From the NCBI GenBank assembly GCA_022710245.1, contig JAKLHH010000310.1:1-7966 (forward strand): a stretch of 7,966 bases of DNA, given 5' to 3'. This DNA is from Myxococcota bacterium (GTDB taxonomy: Bacteria > Myxococcota > Polyangia > GCA-2747355 > JAKLHH01). This document shows positions 1 to 6,339 of the stretch, piece after piece; position 1 is the first letter of the stretch; the number at the start of each line of letters is the position of its first letter. The position numbers were made by a program, and so were the translations under genes. A model generated the notes under the pieces. That model made no database searches, was not told the DNA's origin, and saw only the letters and a list, made by a program, of their open reading frames with translations.

Positions 1-171
1 CCGAACAACGTCTACGTCGTCGGGGCGGCGGGCAAGATCGCTCGCCACGACGGCGCCTCCTGGAAAGTCGAGCCCTCCGGGACCACCCAGCACCTCTACG
101 GCGTCTGGGTCGCGCCGTCCGGGGTCGTCTATGCGGTCGGGATCGGAGGGACGATCCTGCAGAGGAAGTGA
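1..171 (+). CDS. C-terminal end of a beta-propeller-type repeat protein (5' part outside window)
   Basis: Reading frame 1 is open from the first base and ends at a TGA at 169-171, giving 56 residues. It holds a YVVGAAGKIARHDGASW block, then GTTQHLYGVW and YAVGIGGTIL near the end. These are the spaced VxxVGxxGxIxxxDGxxW repeats seen in large propeller-like surface or secreted proteins of myxobacteria, many of them lipoproteins. Each repeat would form roughly one blade, so this is the last blade and a half. No start, signal peptide or catalytic part is visible, and the role cannot be stated; such repeats usually bind ligands or shape extracellular proteins. A strong hairpin lies 16 bases after the stop. 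The repeat type is seen directly, the fold is known from related repeats, and function is unassigned. Confidence 0.75.
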   Translation, partial: PNNVYVVGAAGKIARHDGASWKVEPSGTTQHLYGVWVAPSGVVYAVGIGGTILQRK

Positions 172-187
172 AGGCCGCGAGCCACGC

Positions 188-212
188 GTCCGGCGCACCG
201 GCCGCGCCGGAC
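188..212 (+). terminator. Hairpin downstream of the propeller gene, possible terminator
   Basis: GTCCGGCGC (188-196) and GCGCCGGAC (204-212) form a perfect 9-bp stem with a 7-base loop, starting 16 bases after the stop at 171. It is very stable and well placed to end transcription of the upstream gene. No T tract follows, so a classical intrinsic terminator is not proven. It could also be a 3' stability hairpin. Confidence 0.45.
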
Positions 213-304
213 CGACATCCGGACGACGCCTTCGACCACGCCGCACCGATCCGCGAGATCACGCGCCGTGCGGTGCTGGCCCCGCCCTTGCTCCTCCCGC
301 GGGC

Positions 305-1302
305 ATGGCCGACGCGAACGACGACTACGACAGCCCGTGGAAATTCGCCCTTCACCGCGGAGCGTCCGCAGGACGCGAGCAGGGCGAATTGCGATCGAGG
401 TCTACTTCGAGGCCTTCCTCGCGCTCCTCTTCCCCGAGGTGCACGCTGGCATCGACTGGTCGCGGGGCTACGAGTTCCTCGACAAGGAGCTCCAGCAGGT
501 GACCCGCGAGGCAGAGCTTGGCTCCCGCGTCGTCGACAAGCTCGCTCGCGTCCACTGCAAGGACGGCGCGGAGGCCTGGGTCCTCGTCCACGTCGAGGTC
601 CAGGGCCAGCACGACCGCGACTTCGAGCAGCGCATGGTCGTCTACAACTACCGCCTCTTCGACCGCCACGGCCGCAGGGTCGTCAGCCTCGCCGTCCTCG
701 CCGACGGCCGGCGCGGGTGGCGCCCCTCCTCCTTCGGCTATACGCTATGGGGGTGTCAGGTGAGCCTGCGCTTCCCGGCGGTCAAGCTGCTCGACCTCGG
801 GAAGCACCGGGAGGAGCTGGAGCAGAGCCCGAGCCCCTTCGCGGTGCTGGTCATGGCGCACCTCGACGCGCAGCGAACCCACGGGGACAACCCCGGGCGG
901 CTGCAGGCAAAGCTCGGGCTCGTTCGTGAGCTCCACCGGCGCGGCCTCGGGGAGCGGGAGGTGAGGCAGCTCTCTCGCTTCGTCGACTGGCTGCTCGCCC
1001 TGCCCGAGGAGCTCGACGACGACTTCTGGCGCGAGGCCAAGGCGCTCGAGGAGGAGAAGAAGATGCCGTATGTCACCAGCATCGAGCGGATAGGGATCAA
1101 GGAAGGGCTCAAGCAGGGCCGCCGGCAAGCGATCGCGCTCGTGCGCCAGGCCCTGGAGATCCGCTTTGGCGACGAGGGGCTCGCGCTCGCCCCGGAGCTC
1201 GACGCGCTGGAACCAGAGGCGCTGAGCCAGCTCCACGAGCGGCTCCTGCGCGGGGCCACGATCGATGAAGTGCGCGAGGCGATCAGGGCGGGGAGGCGCT
1301 AG
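305..1302 (+). pseudogene. Rpn-family PD-(D/E)XK nuclease / putative transposase, frameshifted near its start
   Basis: The nuclease core is intact in frame 1 up to the TAG at 1300-1302. It contains IDWSRGYEFLDKELQQV, a catalytic-looking D in SRVVDKL, an ExQ pair in HVEVQGQ, then VYNYRLFDR, SFGYTLWGCQVSLRFP, MPYVTSIERIGIKEG and a C-terminal helical tail. This is the COG5464/Rpn group of recombination-promoting nucleases, DNA endonucleases thought to aid RecA-independent recombination. The usual N-terminus is also present, MADANDDYDSPWK from the ATG at 305, but in frame 2. The frames are separated by about 44-47 extra bases (344-390) bounded by an inverted repeat. Frame 1 is open further back, with a GTG at 268 and another at 337, so a product with a foreign N-terminus could still be made (maximum 344 aa). 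No good ribosome site was seen before any start. Either a pseudogene or a restarted gene; family call is firm. Confidence 0.8.
342..390. repeat. Short insertion-like segment with perfect 10-bp terminal inverted repeats
   Basis: AATTCGCCCT (342-351) and AGGGCGAATT (381-390) are perfect reverse complements around a 29-base centre. The segment sits between the codons for SPWK and those for AIEVYFEAF, which adjoin, apart from about one residue, in typical family members. It accounts for the frame change of the Rpn gene. No clear target duplication is visible. It could be a miniature palindromic element, a recombination scar or an artefact. Confidence 0.6.
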
Positions 1303-1463
1303 GTCTCGGACACCTGCGCAGATCCTCGCCCGTGATCACTCCATCGGCGATGGCGCATGAAGTGGCCATCACCGAACTCGAAGAGCTCGTTCGTCATCAG
1401 CGCGTACCGGATCGCCGCGGCCAGCTCGGGGATGCCCCATCCCCCGGCTTGCTCCTCGAGGCG

Positions 1464-1550
1464 ATCATCGAAAGGATAGGGATAGAGAAAGGGCTCCAGC
1501 AGGGGCGCGAGGAGGGGCGTGAGCAGGGGCGCGAGGAGGGGCTCGAGCGC
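1464..1550 (+). pseudogene. 3' fragment of a second Rpn-family gene
   Basis: Plus-strand codons from 1464 read IIERIGIEKGLQQGREEGREQGREEGLE. That is the charged tail that follows the nuclease core in Rpn-family proteins. The fragment is homologous to the tail of the neighbouring gene: 1467-1508 matches 1081-1122 at 35 of 42 positions in the same orientation. No nuclease core precedes it, so it is a relic only. It lies antisense within the broken MBL gene and supplies that gene's Leu/Pro-rich stretch. Confidence 0.65.
1500..1547. repeat. Tandem 24-bp repeat, two copies
   Basis: Copies at 1500-1523 and 1524-1547 differ at two bases. On the plus strand each encodes QGREEGRE or QGREEGLE; on the minus strand they encode Leu/Pro-rich repeats. 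Such in-phase units are typical of the variable tail of Rpn-family genes and can change number by slippage. Confidence 0.8.
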
Positions 1551-1822
1551 CGCGGCCGCCCGTCCGACGAGGAACCGGGTCTCGCGCGGGACGAGGTGGG
1601 CCAGACCGTAGTGGTCCTGGTGCGGGTGCGAGATCACCACGCCGAGGAGCGAGGGGTCCGCCGCGGCGAGGCCCGGGACCGCGGGCAGCGCCACCTCGCC
1701 GAGCTCCGCGTCGAGCGGGAGCCCGAGGTCGAGGACGATCCGCGCGCCCTCCGCCTCGAGCTCGATGCAGGTGCCGCCGATCTCCTCGGCGCCGCGGTGG
1801 ATGCAGACGCGCACTCCGCGAC

Positions 1823-2047
1823 TCACCCGCGCCAGACCCCGATCCCCGTCCACAGCATCTCGACCAGCCGGGCGCTGTGCCGGTGGCGCTGCACGAGCTC
1901 GCGATGCGCGGCCTGCATCAGCGCGAAGCCCCCGCGCGCGTTCAGCTCCTCGCCCAGCGCGCGGACCGCGTCGCTCTTCTTCTTCCGGACCGCGGCGTGG
2001 AGCGCGTCGGCCGTCTCCGCGAGGACGCTCGTCTCGGTGTCAGCCAT
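1823..2047 (-). CDS. Small helical protein of unknown function (74 aa)
   Basis: The ATG at 2047-2045 is preceded by AGGAGG (2053-2058) with a 5-base spacer, the best ribosome site in the window. The product of 74 residues begins MADTETSVLAET and ends EMLWTGIGVWRG. It looks wholly alpha-helical, with a basic patch (RKKKSD at 21-26), a GEELNARGGFALMQAAHREL stretch at 32-51, and a Trp-containing end. There is no signal peptide or membrane segment. Its TGA overlaps the GTG start of the MBL gene (GTGA, 1826-1823), so the two were made together and probably worked together. The long open frame running back to 2410 is discounted, because that upstream part has no family likeness. I do not recognise the family; a partner or regulator of the MBL hydrolase is a guess. 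It appears undamaged although the partner gene is broken. Confidence 0.75.
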   Translation of the reverse strand: MADTETSVLAETADALHAAVRKKKSDAVRALGEELNARGGFALMQAAHRELVQRHRHSARLVEMLWTGIGVWRG

Positions 2048-2052
2048 CGGGT

Positions 2053-2058
2053 CCTCCT
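2053..2058 (-). promoter_or_regulatory. Strong Shine-Dalgarno site of the 74-aa gene
   Basis: CCTCCT on the plus strand is AGGAGG on the minus strand, 5 bases from the ATG at 2047. It decides the start in favour of this ATG over the in-frame codons up to 2410. Confidence 0.75.
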
Positions 2059-2144
2059 CTGCTGTCGCCAGCGTGACCCAGCCGTGTGCACCTCCGCTGC
2101 ACGATGCCGCCGAAAGCAGAAGCCCGCGGCGCGCTGGCGCCTCT

Positions 2145-2243
2145 GACGGGGAAGCCGTCCCGCACCGCGAACGCGAGGGGGCTCTCGGCGACAACGCGCG
2201 CCGGAGGCATCGCGCAGAAGGGGCAGGCGACCGCGTCAGGCAC
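2145..2243 (-). pseudogene. N-terminal remnant of a HIT-family protein
   Basis: From a GTG at 2243 the minus strand reads VPDAVACPFCAMPPARVVAES and then PLAFAVRDGFPV. This matches the start of HIT-family hydrolases: a CPFC zinc-type pair, an (R/K)(I/V)VAE segment, then a FAxxDxFPV strand. These proteins normally continue with SPGH and end with the HxHxH catalytic triad of nucleotide hydrolases. Here homology stops after FPV at about 2145 and the frame continues as unrelated Arg/Ala-rich sequence to 2040. The catalytic triad is absent, so no active enzyme is expected. About 33 residues survive. It lies upstream of, and in the same direction as, the 74-aa gene. The family likeness is clear to me but short. 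Confidence 0.55.
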
Positions 2244-2389
2244 TCCCCGAAGTCCCTCCGTCCGTGGTCTCGAGGATGGCACGGGGCGCGCTCGTGGCTC
2301 AATGGGCGCGCGACGAGCCAGCGAGCGCAACCCATTCGCCGGAGTCGAACCTCAGTCATCCTCGTCATCGACGCAAACGCCAATGGCGC

Positions 2390-2413
2390 GGATTTGCGCG
2401 GGTGACGCAAACC
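2390..2413. repeat. TTTGCG...CGCAAA palindrome, copy 1
   Basis: TTTGCG (2393-2398) and CGCAAA (2406-2411) form a perfect 6-bp inverted repeat with a 7-base loop. The unit GGATTTGCGCGGGTGACGCAAACC is a close relative of the palindrome at 2467-2492, sharing GGAT(T)TGCGCG and GGTGACGCAA. It lies just beyond the 3' end of the AlbA_2 gene. Operator, recombination scar or repeated extragenic palindrome are all possible. Confidence 0.55.
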
Positions 2414-2457
2414 AGTACCTCATAGTTTCGAGTGCTTGGGCGGGCGGGTTTGCGCGC

Positions 2458-4086
2458 TTATTGCGCGGATTGCGCGCCTGGTGACGCAATCCACCGTCCC
2501 CCCTTCGTCCTTCCGAGCTGAGCCACCTTCCCCTCGCTCCTCAAGCTCTGGAGCAGCCGGCCCACCTGATGCCGGCTGAGGGCCGGCAGCACCTGCAGCA
2601 GCTCCTCCATCTTCGCGCCCTCGCCGCCGCTCTCCCGGATGTGCTTCAGGAGCAGCATCCGGTTCGTCTCGCGGTCGAGCCCCTTCTTGCGGGTGTACTC
2701 GCCGCTCCGGCCGAGGTGCGAGAGGTACCGCCGCGAGGGCACGTACCGCCCCCTGCTCACGCGCTCGACCACCCCCAGCTCGAGGAGCTGGTCCAGCGCC
2801 GGCGCGAGCCGCTCGCTGACCTTCTGCGACCGCTGCACCTCGCTCAGCGCGAGGAAGTGCTCCGTGGTGAAGCTCGCGAGCTGCTCCTGGCCCACCTGCT
2901 CGAGGAAGCCGACCATCAGCGCGTCCTCCACGGTGCCGTGCAGGCAGAGCGCCACCTGGTACTCGTCGGTCCCGCTGAACCCGGGGAGCGCCTTGCCCTG
3001 CCGGATGCTCTTCTCGTAGATGCGGTTCATCCCCTGGCCCGAGCGCTCGACCAGGCCGCAGCGCTGGAACGCTTCGCAGATGCGGCGGTTCCGCGGCGCC
3101 TGCTTCCAGAGGATGTTCTCGAGGGTGACGCCAGGCGGGAGGCCCCCAGGGCTCACGAGCTCTATCCTCCGGGGGTGCTGCCGCACGAAGACCGAACCCT
3201 GCAGTCGGTAGTCGCGGTGCGCCACCGCGTTCAGCACCGCCTCGCGGACCACGGTCTCGTCGAAGGTCGGCACGTCCCAGACGAAGAGCCCCTCCTGGTA
3301 GTGCTGCACGTCGTTGCGGGCCGCGATCGCCTGCCAGAGCTCGTCGAAGAAGAGAAAGAAGCCCTTCCGCAGATCGAGCCGCTGCTGCGCGGGCCCGCTG
3401 GTCTCGCTGCTGCGGTACTCGAAGACCACCTCCGCCTGCGGCAGCAAGCGCCCGAGCGCCTTCTGCGAGCCAAAGAGCACGAGCGCCGCGACCGTGACCC
3501 GCCCATCGATGGCCAGCTCGCTGTCCCCGAGGAGCTGCTCGACCGAGAAGCCTGCGACCTGCGGGCTCGACTTGCGGGCCCAGGCTCGGCGGAACACCTC
3601 GATGGCCTCGCCGGAGAGATCCCCGAGGGTCGCTCGCGGGCAGACCTCGGCGGAGAAGTCGGGCGCGGCCTCGTCGAAGATCTGCTTCAGCACGTGGGGC
3701 GTCATCCCGGTCAGGCTCTCGCCGGCCCGCATCCAGTACGTGCCGCCCACCTCGACCGGCATGCCGACCGCGCGCGACGGCACCGTGAAGACGAGGACGC
3801 GGCCGTCGGAGTGCGCCAGCTCCTCGAGCTGGACGCGGAGGCGCAGCCGCTGCAGCAGATTGTGCGTCACCTGCGCGAGGTCCGGGAAGGCGGCCGTGCC
3901 GACCACCCTGCGCGGCAGCCGGTTGGTCACCCCGAGGACCAGCTGACCGCCGCCCTCGTTCGCGAGCGCGGCACAGTACTTCACGAGGTCGTCCGCCGAG
4001 TAGCTCTGCTTGGCCTCCTTGAACTCGAGGTGCTCGCACTCGCGCGCGGTCATCCACCGCCGCAGCTGGCCCAGCGAGACGCTCAT
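2458..4086 (-). CDS. AlbA_2 (Schlafen-type) plus HATPase_c_4 protein, probable transcriptional regulator
   Basis: The 542-aa product belongs to the COG2865-type group. An AlbA_2 domain (about 14-135) shows the EFKEAK motif at 21-26, LANEGGGQLVLGV at 41-53 and YWMRAGESLTGMT at 117-129. A HATPase_c_4 domain follows, with REAVLNAVAHRDYRLQGSVF at 281-300, VSPGGLPPGVT at 311-321 and RNRRICEAF then VERSGQGMNRIYEKS at 332-360. The C-terminal 150 residues look like winged-helix modules (around 420-450 and 490-530). Such proteins are usually annotated as ATP-binding, DNA-binding regulators; AlbA_2 is related to the Schlafen nuclease-like domain, so nucleic-acid cleavage cannot be ruled out. The ATG at 4086 has GAGGGGAA (4093-4100) before it. 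Length is normal with no damage. It diverges from the helicase pair across a spacer with a palindrome, which suggests it controls that operon and itself (inference). Confidence 0.88.
   Translation of the reverse strand: MSVSLGQLRRWMTARECEHLEFKEAKQSYSADDLVKYCAALANEGGGQLVLGVTNRLPRRVVGTAAFPDLAQVTHNLLQRLRLRVQLEELAHSDGRVLVFTVPSRAVGMPVEVGGTYWMRAGESLTGMTPHVLKQIFDEAAPDFSAEVCPRATLGDLSGEAIEVFRRAWARKSSPQVAGFSVEQLLGDSELAIDGRVTVAALVLFGSQKALGRLLPQAEVVFEYRSSETSGPAQQRLDLRKGFFLFFDELWQAIAARNDVQHYQEGLFVWDVPTFDETVVREAVLNAVAHRDYRLQGSVFVRQHPRRIELVSPGGLPPGVTLENILWKQAPRNRRICEAFQRCGLVERSGQGMNRIYEKSIRQGKALPGFSGTDEYQVALCLHGTVEDALMVGFLEQVGQEQLASFTTEHFLALSEVQRSQKVSERLAPALDQLLELGVVERVSRGRYVPSRRYLSHLGRSGEYTRKKGLDRETNRMLLLKHIRESGGEGAKMEELLQVLPALSRHQVGRLLQSLRSEGKVAQLGRTKGGRWIASPGAQSAQ
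2467..2492. repeat. GGATTGCG...CGCAATCC palindrome, copy 2
   Basis: GGATTGCG (2467-2474) and CGCAATCC (2485-2492) are perfect 8-bp arms with a 10-base loop. It covers the last codons of the AlbA_2 gene, whose stop is at 2458-2460. No T tract follows on the minus strand, so it is a weak terminator candidate. Further TTGCGCG copies at 2450, 2461 and 2470 and CGCAA copies at 2372, 2406 and 2485 make this a dense cluster. Confidence 0.6.
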
Positions 4087-4232
4087 CGGAACTTCCCCTC
4101 GACAGACGATCAGACTCTAGCCCGACGCCATGGCACGGCTCAAGGCCTGCGCGTCCGTCCGAGAGCGCTGATGCTGGCACGAAGAGGTACGGACCTCGGG
4201 ACCCGCGTTCAAGTCGCTTCTGCCCGCTCTCA

Positions 4233-4279
4233 GGATGACGATCTCGAGTAGCCTGTCCGCGTCATCCGTTTGGATGACG
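4233..4279. promoter_or_regulatory. Operator-like palindrome with a third half-site
   Basis: CGTCATCCGTTTGGATGACG (4260-4279) is a perfect 8-4-8 inverted repeat. A further GGATGACG lies at 4233-4240, 39 bases before the copy at 4272, almost four helical turns. It lies about 70 bases before the helicase start and 174 bases from the AlbA_2 start. There is no T tract, which favours a protein-binding site over a terminator. The divergent winged-helix protein is the obvious candidate binder (inference). Confidence 0.5.
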
Positions 4280-4334
4280 ACACGACCCTCCACCTGCGCT
4301 TACGCTTGGGATCTCAACACCTCGCGCTGCCAAC

Positions 4335-4339
4335 AGGAG
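4335..4339 (+). promoter_or_regulatory. Ribosome binding site of the SF1B helicase
   Basis: AGGAG is 8 bases before the ATG at 4348. It supports that start over the in-frame TTG at 4270, which has no such site and would overlap the palindrome. Confidence 0.65.
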
Positions 4340-4347
4340 CCGGGCCG

Positions 4348-6339
4348 ATGCCAGACGCCGTCCCCCTGCAGGACATGCTCGCCCGCATGCTGCAGGCGAT
4401 CGAGCTCGAACGCAGCACGGTCCAGCAGGCGCTCGGCAAGCTCGGCGAGCTCGGCACCGTCCGCGTCCGCGACGGCCGCCTCCTCGTGCCCGAGCCTGGC
4501 GCCTACCTCTACCGCTTCCGCTGCGACCTCGACCTCCACCTCCCCGTCGACACCCCGCTCCTCGTGATGGCCAGCGCGGAGAGCAGCGCGGCCGACGTCT
4601 TCGAGCACGACGTCGAGCTCGAGCGCCTCGACCTCTCGCTGCGTGGCAGCCTCGGCGAGACCGTGCCCGAGGCCATCCTGCACCTCGATCCGAGCTACCT
4701 CCTCACCGCGCTCGCGGCGAGGCTGCAGACCATCCTCGACCAGCCCGAGCAGTTCTCGCGCGAGCGCGGGCTCGCGCTCCTCTCCGGTCAGCCCGGCGCC
4801 CCGCCGCCCCGCGACGAAGCGGCGCCCCCGCCGTCATCCGCGCCATCGCTGCCCTCGACAAGCGGGCCACCCGCGTTGAACTCCTCCCAGGAGAGCGCGA
4901 TCGACTTCGTGCTCCAGCACGACGTCTCCTACGTCTGGGGGCCGCCCGGCACCGGCAAGACCTGGACCGTCGGTCACCTGGTGCGGCGCCTCGTCGAGCG
5001 CGGCGAGCGCGTCCTCCTCACCGCGCACACCAACGTCGCCACCGACAACGCGCTCCTCCAGGTGCTGGAGACGGGCGCCTGGGCGCCCGGCGAGGCGCTC
5101 CGCATCGGCGCGCGGGGCGAGCGCCTGCAAGGCCGCGGCGTCTCCCTCGACGACGTCCTCCACGCGCGCCTCCTCGCCGATCACCCCGAGCTCGCCCGCT
5201 CCGCCGAGGAGCTCTGTCGCCGCATCGCCAGCGCCCTCGCCGAGCCGCCGCGGCGCCTCACCTCCGCCGGCGTCCCGCTCCCCAAGCGCCTCCTCGCGGC
5301 CGCCGACCTCGCCCGCCGCGAGAAGCAGAGCGACCTCGCCGAGGAGGCCGCACGCCTCCTCGAGAGCTTCGACCCCATTGCCGTCGAGGCGCTCAAGGCC
5401 GCGAAGGTCGTCGCGACCACGCTGACCCGGCTCTTCACCAACCGCCCCGTGATGGCGCTCCGCCCCGAGAACGTGATCATCGACGAGGCGAGCGTTGCCG
5501 CGCTCCCGCACAGCTTCATCGCCGGCTGCATGGCGACCCGCCGCGCGGTGGCGGTCGGCGACTTCATGCAGCTCCCGACGATCGTCCGCTCCGACCACCC
5601 CCAGGTGCGCGACTGGATGGGGCGCCACGTCTTCGCCAGCGCGGGCGCCGACGACCCCGAGCGCGACCACCCGCAGCGCGTGATGCTGGCCGAGCAGTAC
5701 CGAATGCACCCCGACATCTCGCGGGTCGTCAGCCACCACTTCTACGCCGACCGGCTCCGCGACAGCGCGCGGGTCCTCGAGAGCGCCGAGCCGCCTCCGG
5801 CCGTGCTGCTCCTCGACAGCGTCTCGCGCGACTGCCGCTCCGAGTCGACGCGCACCGGCTCCAAGCAGAACCTCGCGCACGCGCGGATCGTCAGCGAGCT
5901 CGTCCTCGCGGCCTCGACCCGTGACGTCGCCGTCATCACTCCCTATCGGGCGCAGGTCCGCGCCATCCGCGAGGCGCTGCGCTCGCGCAACGCACCCGGC
6001 CTCGAGTCCGGCGAGGTCGAGGTCTTCACCGTCCATCGCTTCCAGGGGCGCGACAAGGAGCTGGTCATCTTCGACACCGTCGAGGCGCCCGGCACGCCCT
6101 GTCGCTTCCTCGACGAGCTCCGCAACACGGCGGCCCCGAACCTGGTGAACGTCGCGCTCAGCCGCGCGAAGCGGCGCTTGATCATCGTCGGACACCTCCG
6201 GCACCTGGTGGCCGGACTGGGCAGTGAGAGCCTCCTCGGGCGCATCTTCCGCTTCATCCGGGCGCAGGGCGGGCTCGAGCGTGAGTGGGCCTGTGAGGAG
6301 GACCGGGGGGAGGTCACTCGTTTCCTGGGACATCGTTGA
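4348..6339 (+). CDS. Upf1-like superfamily 1B DNA/RNA helicase
   Basis: The 663-aa product carries a full SF1B motor (AAA_11/AAA_12, COG1112 type). Seen in order: Q motif LNSSQESAI (177-185), Walker A GPPGTGKT (198-205), Ia TAHTNVATDNAL (225-236), Walker B IIDEAS (377-382), motif III GDFMQLPTI (404-412), EQYRMHPDIS (449-458), ITPYRAQ (530-536), motif V TVHRFQGRDKE (561-571) and motif VI VNVALSRAKRR (600-610). It should be an ATP-driven 5'-3' translocase on single-stranded nucleic acid. Residues 1-145 form a helical and beta-rich N-terminal part like the stalk and barrel of such helicases, joined by a Pro/Ser linker (149-176). No nuclease domain is seen. Its TGA shares a base with the next ATG (TGATG, 6337-6341), so the two helicases are translationally coupled. 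DNA or RNA preference cannot be told. Confidence 0.9.
   Translation: MPDAVPLQDMLARMLQAIELERSTVQQALGKLGELGTVRVRDGRLLVPEPGAYLYRFRCDLDLHLPVDTPLLVMASAESSAADVFEHDVELERLDLSLRGSLGETVPEAILHLDPSYLLTALAARLQTILDQPEQFSRERGLALLSGQPGAPPPRDEAAPPPSSAPSLPSTSGPPALNSSQESAIDFVLQHDVSYVWGPPGTGKTWTVGHLVRRLVERGERVLLTAHTNVATDNALLQVLETGAWAPGEALRIGARGERLQGRGVSLDDVLHARLLADHPELARSAEELCRRIASALAEPPRRLTSAGVPLPKRLLAAADLARREKQSDLAEEAARLLESFDPIAVEALKAAKVVATTLTRLFTNRPVMALRPENVIIDEASVAALPHSFIAGCMATRRAVAVGDFMQLPTIVRSDHPQVRDWMGRHVFASAGADDPERDHPQRVMLAEQYRMHPDISRVVSHHFYADRLRDSARVLESAEPPPAVLLLDSVSRDCRSESTRTGSKQNLAHARIVSELVLAASTRDVAVITPYRAQVRAIREALRSRNAPGLESGEVEVFTVHRFQGRDKELVIFDTVEAPGTPCRFLDELRNTAAPNLVNVALSRAKRRLIIVGHLRHLVAGLGSESLLGRIFRFIRAQGGLEREWACEEDRGEVTRFLGHR

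Larger units (their letters stand above)
1299..1826 (-). pseudogene. Truncated metallo-beta-lactamase-fold hydrolase with unrelated C-terminal sequence
   Basis: From a GTG at 1826-1824 the frame gives 175 residues. Residues 5-95 read as the start of an MBL-fold hydrolase: VRVCIHRGAEEIGGTCIELE, VLDLGLPLDA, then VVISHPHQDHYGL, with the metal-binding HxHxDH at 67-72. The normal fold would continue with further metal ligands, but here the sequence turns into Leu/Pro repeats (94-117). These are the antisense of an Rpn-gene fragment. Residues 120-175 are an unrecognised tail containing IPELAAAIRYALMTNELFEF. The product should lack a complete active site. The start is chosen because GTGA overlaps the stop of the upstream 74-aa gene, implying translational coupling; a GTG at 1853 is possible but overlaps more. 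The family resembles RNA-processing MBL hydrolases, though its substrate is unknown. Confidence 0.7.
4087..4347. promoter_or_regulatory. Divergent intergenic region between the AlbA_2 gene and the helicase operon
   Basis: This 261-base spacer must hold promoters for both directions. I see no convincing -35/-10 pair, as is usual in such GC-rich DNA. The notable contents are the palindrome at 4260-4279 with an extra half-site at 4233-4240, and the ribosome site at 4335-4339. No credible small gene was found in it. Confidence 0.6.

Noticed and set aside
2300..2352. Possible tRNA fragment: GAGGTTCGACTCC on the minus strand resembles a T-arm
   Set aside because: The T stem does not pair beyond two bases, and no acceptor stem, D-arm or anticodon arm could be built. 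At most an attachment-site relic, not supportable.
1332..2405. Plus-strand open frame of 357 codons
   Set aside because: Only its short ERIGIEKGLQQG part is meaningful (an Rpn relic); the rest is antisense to the MBL, 74-aa and HIT sequences.
2048..2410. N-terminal extension of the 74-aa gene back to 2410
   Set aside because: The extension is Arg/Ser/Pro-rich with no family likeness and overlaps the HIT remnant in another frame; AGGAGG marks the ATG at 2047.
2569..4251. Long plus-strand open frame opposite the AlbA_2 gene (560 codons)
   Set aside because: It is antisense to a gene with clear family motifs, and its product is a His/Arg/Glu/Leu-rich sequence with no domain; GC-rich codon bias keeps the opposite strand open.
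4260..4279. Palindrome as an intrinsic terminator
   Set aside because: No T tract follows on either strand, and it lies between divergent genes, where no transcript needs to end.
4270..4347. TTG at 4270 as start of the SF1B helicase
   Set aside because: It lacks a ribosome site and lies inside the palindrome; the ATG at 4348 has AGGAG 8 bases upstream.
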